From Plazaster borealis (taxonomy: Eukaryota; Echinodermata; Asteroidea; Forcipulatida; Labidiasteridae): a stretch of DNA of 64,000 nucleotides. The notes below the pieces were generated by a model. That model was not told where the DNA came from, did not search any database, and saw only the letters and a program-made list of their open reading frames with translations. Numbering within the stretch: position 1 is the first letter of the stretch; the number at the start of each line of letters is the position of its first letter. The translations under genes and the position numbers were made by a program. The stretch covers positions 20,946,822-21,010,821 of the forward strand of contig CM037473.1 of the NCBI GenBank assembly GCA_021014325.1, read 5' to 3'. Of this stretch, positions 51,801-53,341 are shown piece after piece.

Positions 51801-53341
51801 TATCTAGTGCCTCTGCATCACCTGCAAACACCAGACCAGATAGCTACTCCAACAGGGTGTCCTCCCAGTGGGGGACCCGTAAAGACCTAGAAGTTGGTAG
51901 GGTGTCCCGCAGTTCATCAGAGCAGAGTCGTGAGGCATCCCCAGTCAGTGTTGGTGACATGACAGCTCCAGTGACTTGGCAAAGAAAATACCAGCAAGAA
52001 GGTAATGGAGCTGATAGTAGTGAGAATGCATCGAGAGGATCTCAACAGCGATTTAGGGTCCATAGTTCCCAATCAACATCCCCTCAGCAGCCAGAGAGCT
52101 GGGGAATGGCAGACTCTAACCGTCCCCCATCAAGAGGCAGACGAAGGGAATCACCCAAAACAATTGTGGATTCAGGTTGTAGTTCTATGTCCCAGTTGGA
52201 CGCATCCTCTAGTAGTGAGGACCGAGCCCGCTTTACATCTGTGCCTGTGGAGAGTGGAGTAAGTGATAGCCAGAGACAGCTTAGCAGCAGTCATTCAGAC
52301 ACTAAGTCTAGATCAGAAGCGGAGAGCTCTCGTGGTGGAAACCCTGCACCCCAGAGCACTTCACATGAGTATTCTTCAGATGGTTCCCTGCAGCCTGCTG
52401 ACAGCATGTCACAGATGAGACAGTGTCTCATGGGTTCTTCTCAGTCACTGAGCAGATCTCCAAAACATGGACAGCCTAGTATGCTTCCCAGCAGTAGTCA
52501 GGGTAGACCACCACCACGCAAAGACACTGGCCTGTTTAAATTTGATCTACAGAAGTCAATTAATCGAATGATTGAGTCACAGGTGCGCATGGAAACACCT
52601 GTCAGGGTGGACACACAGGTCAGAATGGATGATTATGTGACTCGTCTTGTAGAAGCAGAAATGTCTAGCTCCAGATCATCACCGCAGCGTTGTGACAGTC
52701 GAGAAAGCACCAGTACCGCTGAGTCTGGTGGCTTAGAGGTAGACGAGAGCCGCCTCTCAGATGAATTTGATTTGGACAACCATGAAGCAGAGTCCGTTCA
52801 GCAGCCTAGCCTTACACAATTGCGCCCTCGCGGGACTAGTCCCAGGTTAGCAGTTCGCAACAGTGGGGAAGTAGATATAGCACCAAGTTCAGGACCTATG
52901 GAAGGTGGTGCTAGATTGGCAGTGGGATCATCAAGTGGCATTGGAAGTAATCGAGTGACTGGTGTTACATCACCAAACATGGCAGCACAGCAAGGTGATC
53001 TATCAACCCAACCCAGCCAATCAGTACAGACTTCTTCCTCACCAGCAGCCTCTGGACAACAGGGATTTGCTACATCAGCCAGTGGGAATGTGGGAAATCA
53101 GTTTGCTTACTCCGCACTGTCCTTCAGATCACCGGCTGCTGCTGCTGCTGCAGCTTCTTCATCCACACCAAATACCGCCCAGAATCACCTCGCCAACCCC
53201 CATCGCCGGAACCCCTCCCCACACTTGGGGCCTGTGAGAGGGCCATCACCAGTTCCTGGTCCAGGTATAGCTGGTACACGTGACAGGGAGCCAGCACCCT
53301 TGCTGTCTTCCCAATATGAAACCTTATCAGACAGTGACTAA
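1..53341 (+). CDS. NCOR1: Nuclear receptor corepressor (NCoR/SMRT family), 29 exons, 5' partial
   Basis: Nuclear scaffold that represses transcription by bringing HDAC3, TBL1/TBLR1 and GPS2 to unliganded nuclear receptors. Joining 29 GT-AG exons gives 8,583 nt, that is 2,860 residues and a TAA stop, with every exon phase matching its neighbour. Residue numbers here count from the window start. Order: [10 protein letters not shown] motif (~67-76); coiled coil for GPS2/TBL1 (~185-265); deacetylase-activation domain and SANT1 (~385-495) with the YYYQTKKN inositol-phosphate motif; Lys/Glu linker (~520-620); Cys-rich module (~627-740); SANT2 (~765-825); disordered acidic, Ser, Pro and Gln regions with several [12 protein letters not shown] repeats; CoRNR-type motifs (~2100, ~2210, ~2600); C-terminus YETLSDSD. 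Vertebrate NCOR1 and NCOR2 are about 2,400-2,500 residues, so this is longer, partly through polyQ and extra linkers. Orthology to the pre-duplication ancestor of NCOR1/NCOR2 is inference; the symbol is given for the family. The start codon is upstream of the window. Confidence 0.93.
212..387. mobile_element. Foldback (MITE-like) element in intron 1
   Basis: The left arm (GGGAATCAAAGTGTGTGAAG, then CACGCTGAGGCCCGGTTC) is matched in inverted form on the right (GAACCGGGCCTCAGCGTG, then ACTTTGATTCCC). Nearly the whole 176 bp folds into one hairpin with a loop near 300-315. No coding potential. Confidence 0.8.
1710..2046. mobile_element. MITE with TTAAAGG...GTACAC termini
   Basis: The left end TTAAAGGCCTGTACACTATT mirrors the right end, whose reverse complement reads TTAAAGGTATTGTACACTTT; both continue with GGTAA. 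It belongs to the family also seen at 9721-9876. About 337 bp, non-coding. Confidence 0.75.
2573..2688 (+). CDS. NCOR1: NCoR exon 2 ([10 protein letters not shown] motif)
   Basis: Acceptor CAATCAG ends at 2572 and donor GTGAGA starts at 2689. The exon encodes [15 protein letters not shown] and then [12 protein letters not shown], a stretch nearly identical to the vertebrate NCOR motif [13 protein letters not shown]. It runs from phase 0 to phase 2. Confidence 0.9.
2972..4338. mobile_element. Non-autonomous DNA transposon, about 1.37 kb
   Basis: The left end ACCGTATTTTCCTGCGGATA is mirrored with divergence by the right end, whose reverse complement starts ACCCTATTTTCGTCCGAACA. The left subterminal part repeats a GACAAGACGC-like unit; the right holds three copies of TGCGGCATTGTTGGAATGAA (near 4219, 4273, 4310). 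The interior is GC-rich relative to its surroundings. No transposase seen; target duplication unclear. Confidence 0.6.
4797..4998 (+). CDS. NCOR1: NCoR exon 3 (SFEP...KRPRL segment)
   Basis: Acceptor TTCTAG, donor GTACAG at 4999. The sequence contains [10 protein letters not shown] and [10 protein letters not shown], matching the conserved order SFEPF...KRPRLE in vertebrate NCOR1; the basic KRPRL could serve as part of a nuclear localisation signal. It starts with one base completing the codon split from exon 2 and ends in phase 0. Confidence 0.9.
5889..6045 (+). mobile_element. SINE fragment, family A
   Basis: Shares GGTTGGCT, CCTGCCTTTCACCTCTG, the central CCCTACCT and CCACCTACATCTAAAACT with the better copy at 15359-15591. 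More diverged and without a clear B box. Confidence 0.6.
6127..6148 (+). repeat. (AAT)n microsatellite
   Basis: About six TAA units ending AACAACA, in intron 3. Confidence 0.85.
7495..7656 (+). CDS. NCOR1: NCoR exon 4 (start of GPS2/TBL1-binding coiled coil)
   Basis: 54 codons between acceptor CTAG and donor GTACTG. It ends with [19 protein letters not shown] followed by KKKQ, the helix that in the vertebrate proteins ([13 protein letters not shown]...) pairs with GPS2 and TBL1 in repression domain 1. Both ends are in phase 0. Confidence 0.93.
7800..7850 (+). repeat. TCAC microsatellite with CTCGGTCG flank
   Basis: Five or so ACTC/TCAC units followed by CTCGGTCGCCCA. The same join, repeats then CTCGGTCGACCC, occurs inside the element at 43906-44126, so this is probably an old fragment of it. 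Confidence 0.5.
8024..8143 (+). CDS. NCOR1: NCoR exon 5 (coiled coil continued)
   Basis: 40 codons, acceptor AATTAG and donor GTAAGT. It begins [11 protein letters not shown] and ends [11 protein letters not shown], matching vertebrate QQLEEEAAKPP...RSIVQIIYDENR. Phase 0 at both ends. Confidence 0.93.
8144..9027 (+). other. NCoR intron 5
   Basis: AT-rich stretch with a long C run near 8957-8974. Nothing else supported. Confidence 0.6.
9028..9084 (+). CDS. NCOR1: NCoR exon 6 (19-codon microexon, end of coiled coil)
   Basis: Only 57 nt, encoding [19 protein letters not shown]; the vertebrate counterpart is RKKAEEAHKIFEGLGPKVEL. Acceptor TTACAG, donor GTGAGT, phase 0 at both ends, so it could be skipped without a frameshift. 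Confidence 0.92.
9721..9876. mobile_element. Small MITE, TTAAAGGCACTGAACAC type
   Basis: Starts TTAAAGGCACTGAACACGTT and ends CTACACTGCCTTTAA, an inverted pair of about 15 bases with mismatches. Resembles the element at 1710-2046; a lone end is also visible near 14716 (AAGGGCTTGAACACTGTTGG). Confidence 0.65.
11274..11362. repeat. Palindromic element, CCACAAGGGAAACT type
   Basis: AATAAACCACAAGGGAAACT at the left is mirrored by CAGTTTCCCTTGTTGTTTAT at the right, around an AT-rich loop. The same ends bound the longer element at 43906-44126, so this looks like a deleted copy. Confidence 0.7.
11484..11636 (+). mobile_element. tRNA-derived SINE, family B
   Basis: GGGCTAGATTGCTCAGTTGG is an A-box-like tRNA start and GGTTCAAGTCCTG a B box, followed by CTAGTCAATTTGTCTTTGTT. 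Upstream it shares CACCCCCGAACAAAGATATT and more with the inverted copy at 58935-59085. RNA polymerase III transcription is possible in principle. Confidence 0.7.
13006..13058 (+). CDS. NCOR1: NCoR exon 7
   Basis: Short 53-nt exon encoding [18 protein letters not shown], counterpart of vertebrate PLYNQPSDTKVYHENIKTN. Acceptor TTCCAG, donor GTAAGT. It ends in phase 2, with the Thr codon split to exon 8. Confidence 0.92.
14092..14325 (+). repeat. Tandem duplication, period about 117 bp
   Basis: CTCTCACATTATGTTATGAT recurs at 14101 and 14218, and the rest of the unit (ending CTAGTCTGTCATCATACACT) follows in both with few changes. A recent local duplication. Confidence 0.85.
15359..15591 (+). 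mobile_element. tRNA-derived SINE, family A
   Basis: Begins GGTTGGCTGGGTGGTTTCTT, has the B-box-like GGTTCGAATGCC, a body with CCCACATCTAAAACTGAAC, and ends GTTGGATGTGTAATGAAATA with an AATAAATAAA-type tail. A truncated relative lies at 5889-6045. Confidence 0.7.
16002..16068 (+). CDS. NCOR1: NCoR exon 8
   Basis: 67 nt after acceptor CTTTAG, with donor GTACGT. Encodes [20 protein letters not shown], matching the vertebrate MRKKLILFFKRRNHARKQ region that leads into the HDAC3-binding part. Ends in phase 0. Confidence 0.93.
16069..18055 (+). other. NCoR intron 8
   Basis: Two loose copies of AAAACAGCTGGTT near 16382 and 16509. Otherwise nothing I can identify. Confidence 0.6.
18056..18141 (+). 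CDS. NCOR1: NCoR exon 9
   Basis: Encodes [20 protein letters not shown] and RLENNPKRK, matching vertebrate EQKICQRYDQLMEAWEKKVDRIENNPRRK. Acceptor CTACAG, donor GTGAGT, ends in phase 2. Confidence 0.93.
18688..18774 (+). CDS. NCOR1: NCoR exon 10
   Basis: Encodes [20 protein letters not shown] followed by REQQERFSR; the block [19 protein letters not shown] is almost invariant in the family. Acceptor TTGCAG, donor GTATTG. Enters with one base and leaves with two. Confidence 0.93.
18863..19217. repeat. Interspersed repeat with (ATA)n ends, copy 1
   Basis: An ATA microsatellite runs into CTAGTTCTTATATAGCACAT and the block AATGCGCTTTACATTAGTGC. The far end, GAGCGCTATATAAGAAGCCA then ATTATTATT, mirrors the first end. 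The first part is nearly identical to 44128-44230. It ends 16 bp before exon 11. Confidence 0.7.
19234..19409 (+). CDS. NCOR1: NCoR exon 11 (N-terminal half of deacetylase-activation domain)
   Basis: 58 full codons plus split ends. Contains [20 protein letters not shown] and [20 protein letters not shown], the segment just N-terminal of SANT1 that with it forms the HDAC3-binding and activating domain. Acceptor TTGCAG; the donor GTATGG at 19410 splits a Gly codon after one base. Confidence 0.93.
19704..19846 (+). CDS. NCOR1: NCoR exon 12 (SANT1 first half)
   Basis: Encodes [20 protein letters not shown], then [18 protein letters not shown] and [10 protein letters not shown]. This is the SANT1 fold with its conserved Trp and the KFIxHPKNF core. 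Acceptor CTAAG, donor GTAAAG, ends in phase 0. Confidence 0.93.
19847..22485 (+). other. NCoR intron 12
   Basis: Holds the TGACTTTATCAGTTT repeat at 20643-20772 and several ACATGTA palindromes. No gene seen. Confidence 0.7.
20643..20772 (+). repeat. Short degenerate tandem repeat (TGACTTTATCAGTTTCTTA)
   Basis: Six or so units of about 19-24 bp, each containing TGACTTTAT or TGACTTT and AGTTTCTTA or AGTTTT, with length changes between copies. Confidence 0.8.
22486..22685 (+). CDS. NCOR1: NCoR exon 13 (SANT1 end, HDAC3/inositol-phosphate contact)
   Basis: Starts [20 protein letters not shown]. The YYYxTKKN motif holds the Tyr and Lys residues known in SMRT to contact the inositol phosphate that bridges it to HDAC3, so this function is likely kept. 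The rest is a basic then Glu/Lys-rich linker. Acceptor CACAG; the donor GTAAGT at 22686 is also the first base of a minisatellite unit. Ends in phase 2. Confidence 0.92.
22686..23318 (+). repeat. 61-bp minisatellite starting at exon 13 donor
   Basis: About ten head-to-tail copies of a unit beginning GAGTAGCATACTCACATTGG and ending CTGACTCACAGTGATCCAT. The first, diverged unit starts GTAAGTAGCATCC and supplies the 5' splice site of exon 13. Later units read GAGTAGC or GAGTAAC there and lack the GT. Confidence 0.92.
24991..25023. repeat. Perfect short hairpin
   Basis: ATTAAAATGTGCC and GGCACATTTTAAT form a perfect 13-bp stem around a 7-base loop. Part of a non-coding stretch of intron 13; no match elsewhere in the window. 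Confidence 0.75.
25767..25978. mobile_element. Foldback MITE with about 50-bp inverted repeats
   Basis: The left arm includes GGTAACACCATGTGTATATA, which recurs inverted as TATATACACATGGTGTTACT. The arms continue outward as ATACAAAAGTG...ATTCAG on both sides with few mismatches. About 212 bp, non-coding, in intron 13. Confidence 0.85.
26098..26244. mobile_element. Short TIR element (TTAACCCTCC) beside exon 14
   Basis: Bounded by TTAACCCTCC and GGAGGGTTAA. Its inner part, AACTGCACAGGTTGTGTATG, is shared with 40776-40946, which also ends GGAGGGTTAAC. It stops 27 bp before the exon 14 acceptor. Confidence 0.7.
26272..26534 (+). CDS. NCOR1: NCoR exon 14 (Lys/Asp/Glu-rich linker)
   Basis: 87 codons of highly charged sequence starting [20 protein letters not shown]. 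Vertebrate NCORs have an equivalent Lys/Glu-rich stretch between the two SANT domains. Acceptor AAATAG at 26271, donor GTAAGT at 26535. It ends after one base of a Ser codon. Confidence 0.88.
26605..27208. mobile_element. Non-autonomous DNA element with 31-bp TIRs and internal TIR-like repeats
   Basis: The left end TATCGTCGCTCGTTCCACGA and the right end (reverse complement TATCGTCGCTCGTACCACGA) both continue AGTGACCTATC. Inside, TAGGTCACTTCGTGAAA or a close variant recurs near 26824, 26875, 26911 and 27001. About 604 bp in intron 14, with no transposase. Confidence 0.85.
27835..27997 (+). CDS. NCOR1: NCoR exon 15 (Cys-rich module, part 1)
   Basis: Encodes six cysteines: [20 protein letters not shown], then SNCDMFG, then [12 protein letters not shown]. 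The spacing C-x2-C-x34-C-x2-C looks like half of a zinc-binding fold. Acceptor TTGCAG, donor GTATTT, ends in phase 2. Human NCOR1/2, as I remember them, have no such cysteines between SANT1 and SANT2. Confidence 0.87.
28141..28181 (+). repeat. Short direct repeat CCCTATGTTCAGA
   Basis: CCCTATGTTCAGA occurs twice, 18 bp apart, directly before the telomere-like tract. Confidence 0.7.
28197..28243 (+). repeat. Interstitial telomere-like tract (TTAGGG)n
   Basis: About seven TTAGGG or near units (GCTAGGGTTAGGGTTAGGGC, then GGGTTAGGGTAAGGGTTAGG) inside an intron. The canonical metazoan telomere repeat, degenerate. Confidence 0.85.
30548..30782. mobile_element. Foldback MITE in intron 15
   Basis: ATAGACACA and GTGACCGGAGTCACGTGGC at the left are matched inverted by CATGTGACTCCAGTCACTGA and TGTGTCTAT at the right. 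The inner arms AATGTAAACAAACCAAGCAA and TTGCTTGGTTTGTTTACATT are perfect complements, as are CATGGCTGCTTCC and GGAAGCAGCCATG. A near-complete 235-bp hairpin. Confidence 0.9.
32269..32426. mobile_element. Foldback MITE (TTCAATAATAGTGCAT arms)
   Basis: ACATTCAATAATAGTGCATA then TAAAAGACACCC at the left is mirrored by GGTGTCTTTTAGATGCACTG then TTATTGAATGT at the right. About 158 bp, non-coding. Confidence 0.8.
33006..33345 (+). repeat. Diverged relative of the 162-bp repeat
   Basis: Shares TGTGGACCT-AATAACAAAAG, ATAGGTTCACGATTGC, TCACGAAGGAAA and AAGAGTTGAACAAAGGAGGG with the unit at 37752-38060, and is also bordered by a TG microsatellite (about 33192-33206). Confidence 0.65.
35143..35258 (+). 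CDS. NCOR1: NCoR exon 16 (Cys-rich module, part 2)
   Basis: After a 7.1-kb intron, acceptor TGATTCAG opens [20 protein letters not shown], then [20 protein letters not shown]. It adds the pair C-x4-C and a very basic stretch that might bind nucleic acid or act in nuclear localisation. Donor GTATGT splits a Gly codon after its first base. Confidence 0.87.
35815..35949 (+). CDS. NCOR1: NCoR exon 17 (Cys-rich module, part 3)
   Basis: Encodes [20 protein letters not shown] and then a Pro-rich tail ending PPPDGQEP. The CCAAC cluster supplies the last C-x2-C of the module. Acceptor CAACAG, donor GTATAG. Phase 1 at both ends and a length of 135 nt, so skipping would keep the frame. Confidence 0.87.
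35978..36204. mobile_element. MITE with TATAGACCGTATTGAATA ends
   Basis: The left end TATAGACCGTATTGAATA and the right end TTATTCAATACGGTCTATA are an almost perfect inverted pair. The interior is relatively rich in CpG, which fits a young insertion. It begins about 30 bp after the exon 17 donor. Confidence 0.85.
36246..36380 (+). repeat. AT-rich degenerate simple repeat
   Basis: Repeated AGTTTAA, AGTTGAAT and AACAGTTG words of changing order and spacing in intron 17. No function apparent. Confidence 0.7.
36691..36744 (+). CDS. NCOR1: NCoR exon 18 (SANT2 start)
   Basis: 54-nt exon encoding [18 protein letters not shown], the first helix of SANT2 (vertebrate [17 protein letters not shown]). 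Acceptor TTTACAG, donor GTTTGT, phase 1 at both ends. Confidence 0.93.
37306..37448 (+). CDS. NCOR1: NCoR exon 19 (SANT2 core)
   Basis: Encodes [20 protein letters not shown], then [20 protein letters not shown]. This is the SANT2 domain, linked in the family to histone-tail binding. Acceptor GTAAAG, donor GTAACT at 37449, ends in phase 0. Confidence 0.94.
37752..38060 (+). repeat. Tandem 162-bp repeat with TG microsatellite linkers
   Basis: GGGTAGGTATCCACATTCAA occurs at about 37753 and 37914, and the following 150 bases (TCCACGGTTGC repeated, AGAGTTGAACAAAGGAGGG) agree with very few changes. Each unit is flanked by (TG)n runs, 37711-37752, 37901-37914 and 38060-38085. Confidence 0.9.
38093..38552 (+). 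repeat. 144-bp tandem repeat, about 3.2 copies
   Basis: Units start at GTCCGAGCGATAACTC (38093), GTCCGAGTGATAACTC (38239), GTGCAAGTGATAACTC (38383) and GTCTAAGCGATAACTC (38527). Each contains ACTCCAAACTTGGTGT and AAGCCTATTGTTTTTGGA or close forms. Confidence 0.9.
38828..39062. mobile_element. Palindromic GGGCCCAATTTCATAG element, copy 1
   Basis: GGGCCCAATTTCATAGAGCT then GCTTAACGG at the left; AACCGTTAAGCAGCGCTTTG then AAATCGGCCCC at the right. Inner halves are also partly complementary (GCTAACTTT-type words). Confidence 0.8.
39386..40346 (+). CDS. NCOR1: NCoR exon 20 (acidic/Ser disordered region)
   Basis: Long 961-nt exon. It starts [20 protein letters not shown] and runs into an Asp/Glu/Ser cluster ([20 protein letters not shown]), equivalent to the SVASTVSAQEDEDIEAS segment after SANT2 in vertebrates. 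The end, [16 protein letters not shown], contains a CoRNR-like I-x-x-L-I-x-x-x-I pattern. Acceptor TTATAG, donor GTAAGT. Ends after one base of a Ser codon. Confidence 0.92.
40533..40780. mobile_element. Possible MITE, TTAACCCTTTCA ends
   Basis: The left end TTAACCCTTTCATGCACC is mirrored imperfectly by GGCGAGTGAAAGAGTTAA. A small palindrome, ACCGGTCACTAGCGACCGGT, lies near the right end. Confidence 0.5.
40776..40946. mobile_element. Relative of the 26098-26244 element
   Basis: Starts GTTAACTGCACAGGTTGCGT and ends GGAGGGTTAAC. It shares the AACTGCACAGGTTG block and the right end with 26098-26244, and abuts the element before it. Confidence 0.55.
41151..41913 (+). CDS. NCOR1: NCoR exon 21 (Pro/Gln-rich, first GSITQGTP motif)
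   Basis: Begins [20 protein letters not shown] after acceptor TACCAG. It carries a run of seven Gln, a Pro-rich stretch ([16 protein letters not shown]) and [11 protein letters not shown] near the end. GSI-x-x-GTP repeats are a signature of NCOR/SMRT middle regions. Donor GTAAGT at 41914, ends in phase 2. Confidence 0.92.
42239..42456 (+). CDS. NCOR1: NCoR exon 22 (two GSIT-GTP motifs)
   Basis: Encodes [14 protein letters not shown] and [13 protein letters not shown]. Acceptor ATTACAG; donor GTATGA at 42457 was chosen because it gives phase 1, which fits exon 23. The frame stays open for 50 more bases, so the donor depends on phase and motif. Confidence 0.87.
42869..43057 (+). CDS. NCOR1: NCoR exon 23
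   Basis: Encodes [20 protein letters not shown], then [20 protein letters not shown] and [20 protein letters not shown]. Acceptor TTACCAG, donor GTAAGT, phase 1 at both ends. No folded domain recognised. Confidence 0.85.
43135..43297. mobile_element. Palindromic GGGCCCAATTTCATAG element, copy 2
   Basis: Opens GGGCCCAATTTCATAGAAAC and closes with its inverse, AGCTCTATGAAATTGGGCCC. A middle pair, ACCAGTCA-type and TGACTGGT, adds to the hairpin. The shortest intact copy in the window after the one at 56098. Confidence 0.85.
43795..43868 (-). mobile_element. SINE family B fragment (B box end)
   Basis: On the minus strand it reads GGTTCAAATCCCGCTCTGGT then CCATTTTTCTTTGATCA, matching the B box and following bases of the copy at 11484-11636. 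The A-box part is missing or changed. Confidence 0.55.
43906..44126. mobile_element. TIR element, TTATAAACCACAAGGGAAACT ends
   Basis: TTATAAACCACAAGGGAAAC at the left and GTTTCCCTTGTGGCTTATAA at the right are inverted copies with one mismatch. The interior starts with CACTCACTCACTCGGTCG. Related pieces lie at 11274-11362, 7800-7850 and 58901-58920. Confidence 0.85.
44127..44469 (-). mobile_element. SINE-like repeat with tRNA-type head, copy 2 of the TTCTTATATAGC family
   Basis: Read on the minus strand it begins with a tRNA-like head, TGTCGTGGCCGAGCGGTTAA (A box) and GGTTCGAATCCCGGTCATGG (B box), and ends CTATATAAGAACTTG then TTATTTATT. Its tail half, CCAATGACCAGGGCACTAAT and so on, matches 18900-19010. 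Confidence 0.8.
44656..44835 (+). CDS. NCOR1: NCoR exon 24 (polyQ)
   Basis: Encodes [22 protein letters not shown] followed by eleven Gln in total, then [20 protein letters not shown]. Acceptor TTTGTAG. The donor GTTGGG at 44836 is weak; it is inferred because the phase fits both exon 25 and exon 26 and an in-frame stop follows 11 bases later. Confidence 0.8.
44836..45491 (+). other. NCoR intron 24
   Basis: Unique-looking AT-rich sequence; no gene or repeat identified. Confidence 0.6.
45492..45551 (+). CDS. NCOR1: NCoR exon 25 (GDFATAKQM microexon, likely cassette)
   Basis: Acceptor GAGCAG. Encodes [20 protein letters not shown]. There are two in-frame donors six bases apart, after 45545 (GTACTG) and after 45551 (GTATGT); the second matches the consensus better. 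Phase 1 at both ends, so it can be included or skipped freely. Exon 26 begins with an almost identical GDYATAKQM, implying tandem exon duplication. Confidence 0.75.
46037..46612 (+). repeat. 17-bp minisatellite array 1
   Basis: About 34 units of CATACATGCCAGACTTG, with an alternative CAGAGTTG and rarer variants (CACACATG, insertion of GTA giving GCATGTACATGCC). No unit contains a stop in most frames, so long artefactual reading frames cover both strands. Confidence 0.95.
46847..47405 (+). repeat. 17-bp minisatellite array 2
   Basis: About 33 units of the same CATACATGCCAGACTTG repeat with the same variants, in a partly shared order with array 1. Confidence 0.95.
47617..47933 (+). CDS. NCOR1: NCoR exon 26 (GDYATAKQM + long polyQ)
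   Basis: After acceptor TTTTTAG it encodes [10 protein letters not shown], a long Gln run (about 18 residues), then Gln/Met-rich sequence and [20 protein letters not shown]. Ends with SYAAQ at donor GTTGGT, phase 0. The start copies exon 25. The CAG/CAA mixing suggests a fairly stable polyQ tract. Confidence 0.87.
47934..48712 (+). other. NCoR intron 26
   Basis: AT-rich, no gene or repeat recognised. Confidence 0.6.
48713..49325 (+). CDS. NCOR1: NCoR exon 27 (His/Pro/Ala-rich, GSILRGTP motif)
   Basis: Begins [20 protein letters not shown]. The middle has iterated HPGA/HPGT units (about residues 1820-1880 of the visible protein) and the end has [12 protein letters not shown] and [13 protein letters not shown]. 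Acceptor TTTACAG, donor GTTAGT, ends in phase 1. Confidence 0.88.
49326..49813 (+). other. NCoR intron 27
   Basis: Around 49465-49520 lies AATAATAATTATAACATTTA then TACAGCGCTCTCTTTGGG, resembling the tails of the repeats at 18863 and 44127; a second TTTATACAGCGCTTTTGTAC is at 49619. Otherwise unremarkable. Confidence 0.5.
49814..49921 (+). CDS. NCOR1: NCoR exon 28 (DAFxTLVxVA motif)
   Basis: 108-nt exon encoding [20 protein letters not shown] and [16 protein letters not shown]. The DAFxTLVxVA stretch resembles the conserved (D/E)AFxTLVDVA segment of vertebrate NCORs. Acceptor TTTACAG, donor GTAGAA, phase 1 at both ends. Confidence 0.87.
49922..50651 (+). other. NCoR intron 28
   Basis: Contains a T-run then G-run near 50329-50365. 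No gene seen. Confidence 0.6.
50652..53341 (+). CDS. NCOR1: NCoR exon 29 (terminal coding exon, receptor-interaction region)
   Basis: 2,690 nt from acceptor TTTCAG to TAA. Encodes [20 protein letters not shown], then a long Ser-rich disordered region carrying the nuclear-receptor interaction motifs: [13 protein letters not shown] at about 51053-51091, [16 protein letters not shown] at 51380-51427 (vertebrate ITLADHICQIITQDF) and [13 protein letters not shown] at 52547-52585. A poly-Ala run of about eight lies near 53136-53155. The last residues [14 protein letters not shown] match the end of vertebrate NCOR1/2. Confidence 0.95.
51053..51091 (+). other. CoRNR box 1 (LIDVII)
   Basis: Residues [13 protein letters not shown] contain LIDVI and IDVII, fitting the corepressor consensus (I/L)-x-x-(I/V)-I on a predicted amphipathic helix. 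Motifs of this type bind the ligand-binding domain of unliganded nuclear receptors. Confidence 0.75.
51380..51427 (+). other. CoRNR box 2 ([11 protein letters not shown])
   Basis: [16 protein letters not shown] aligns with the vertebrate motif ITLADHICQIITQDF, keeping the LAxHIxxII core. It is the best conserved receptor-binding motif in this protein. Confidence 0.85.
52547..52585 (+). other. Possible third CoRNR-like helix (INRMI)
   Basis: [13 protein letters not shown] has I-x-x-M-I, a weak form of the consensus, in the place along the protein where vertebrate NCORs have LEDIIRKAL. Inference from position and pattern only. Confidence 0.4.
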
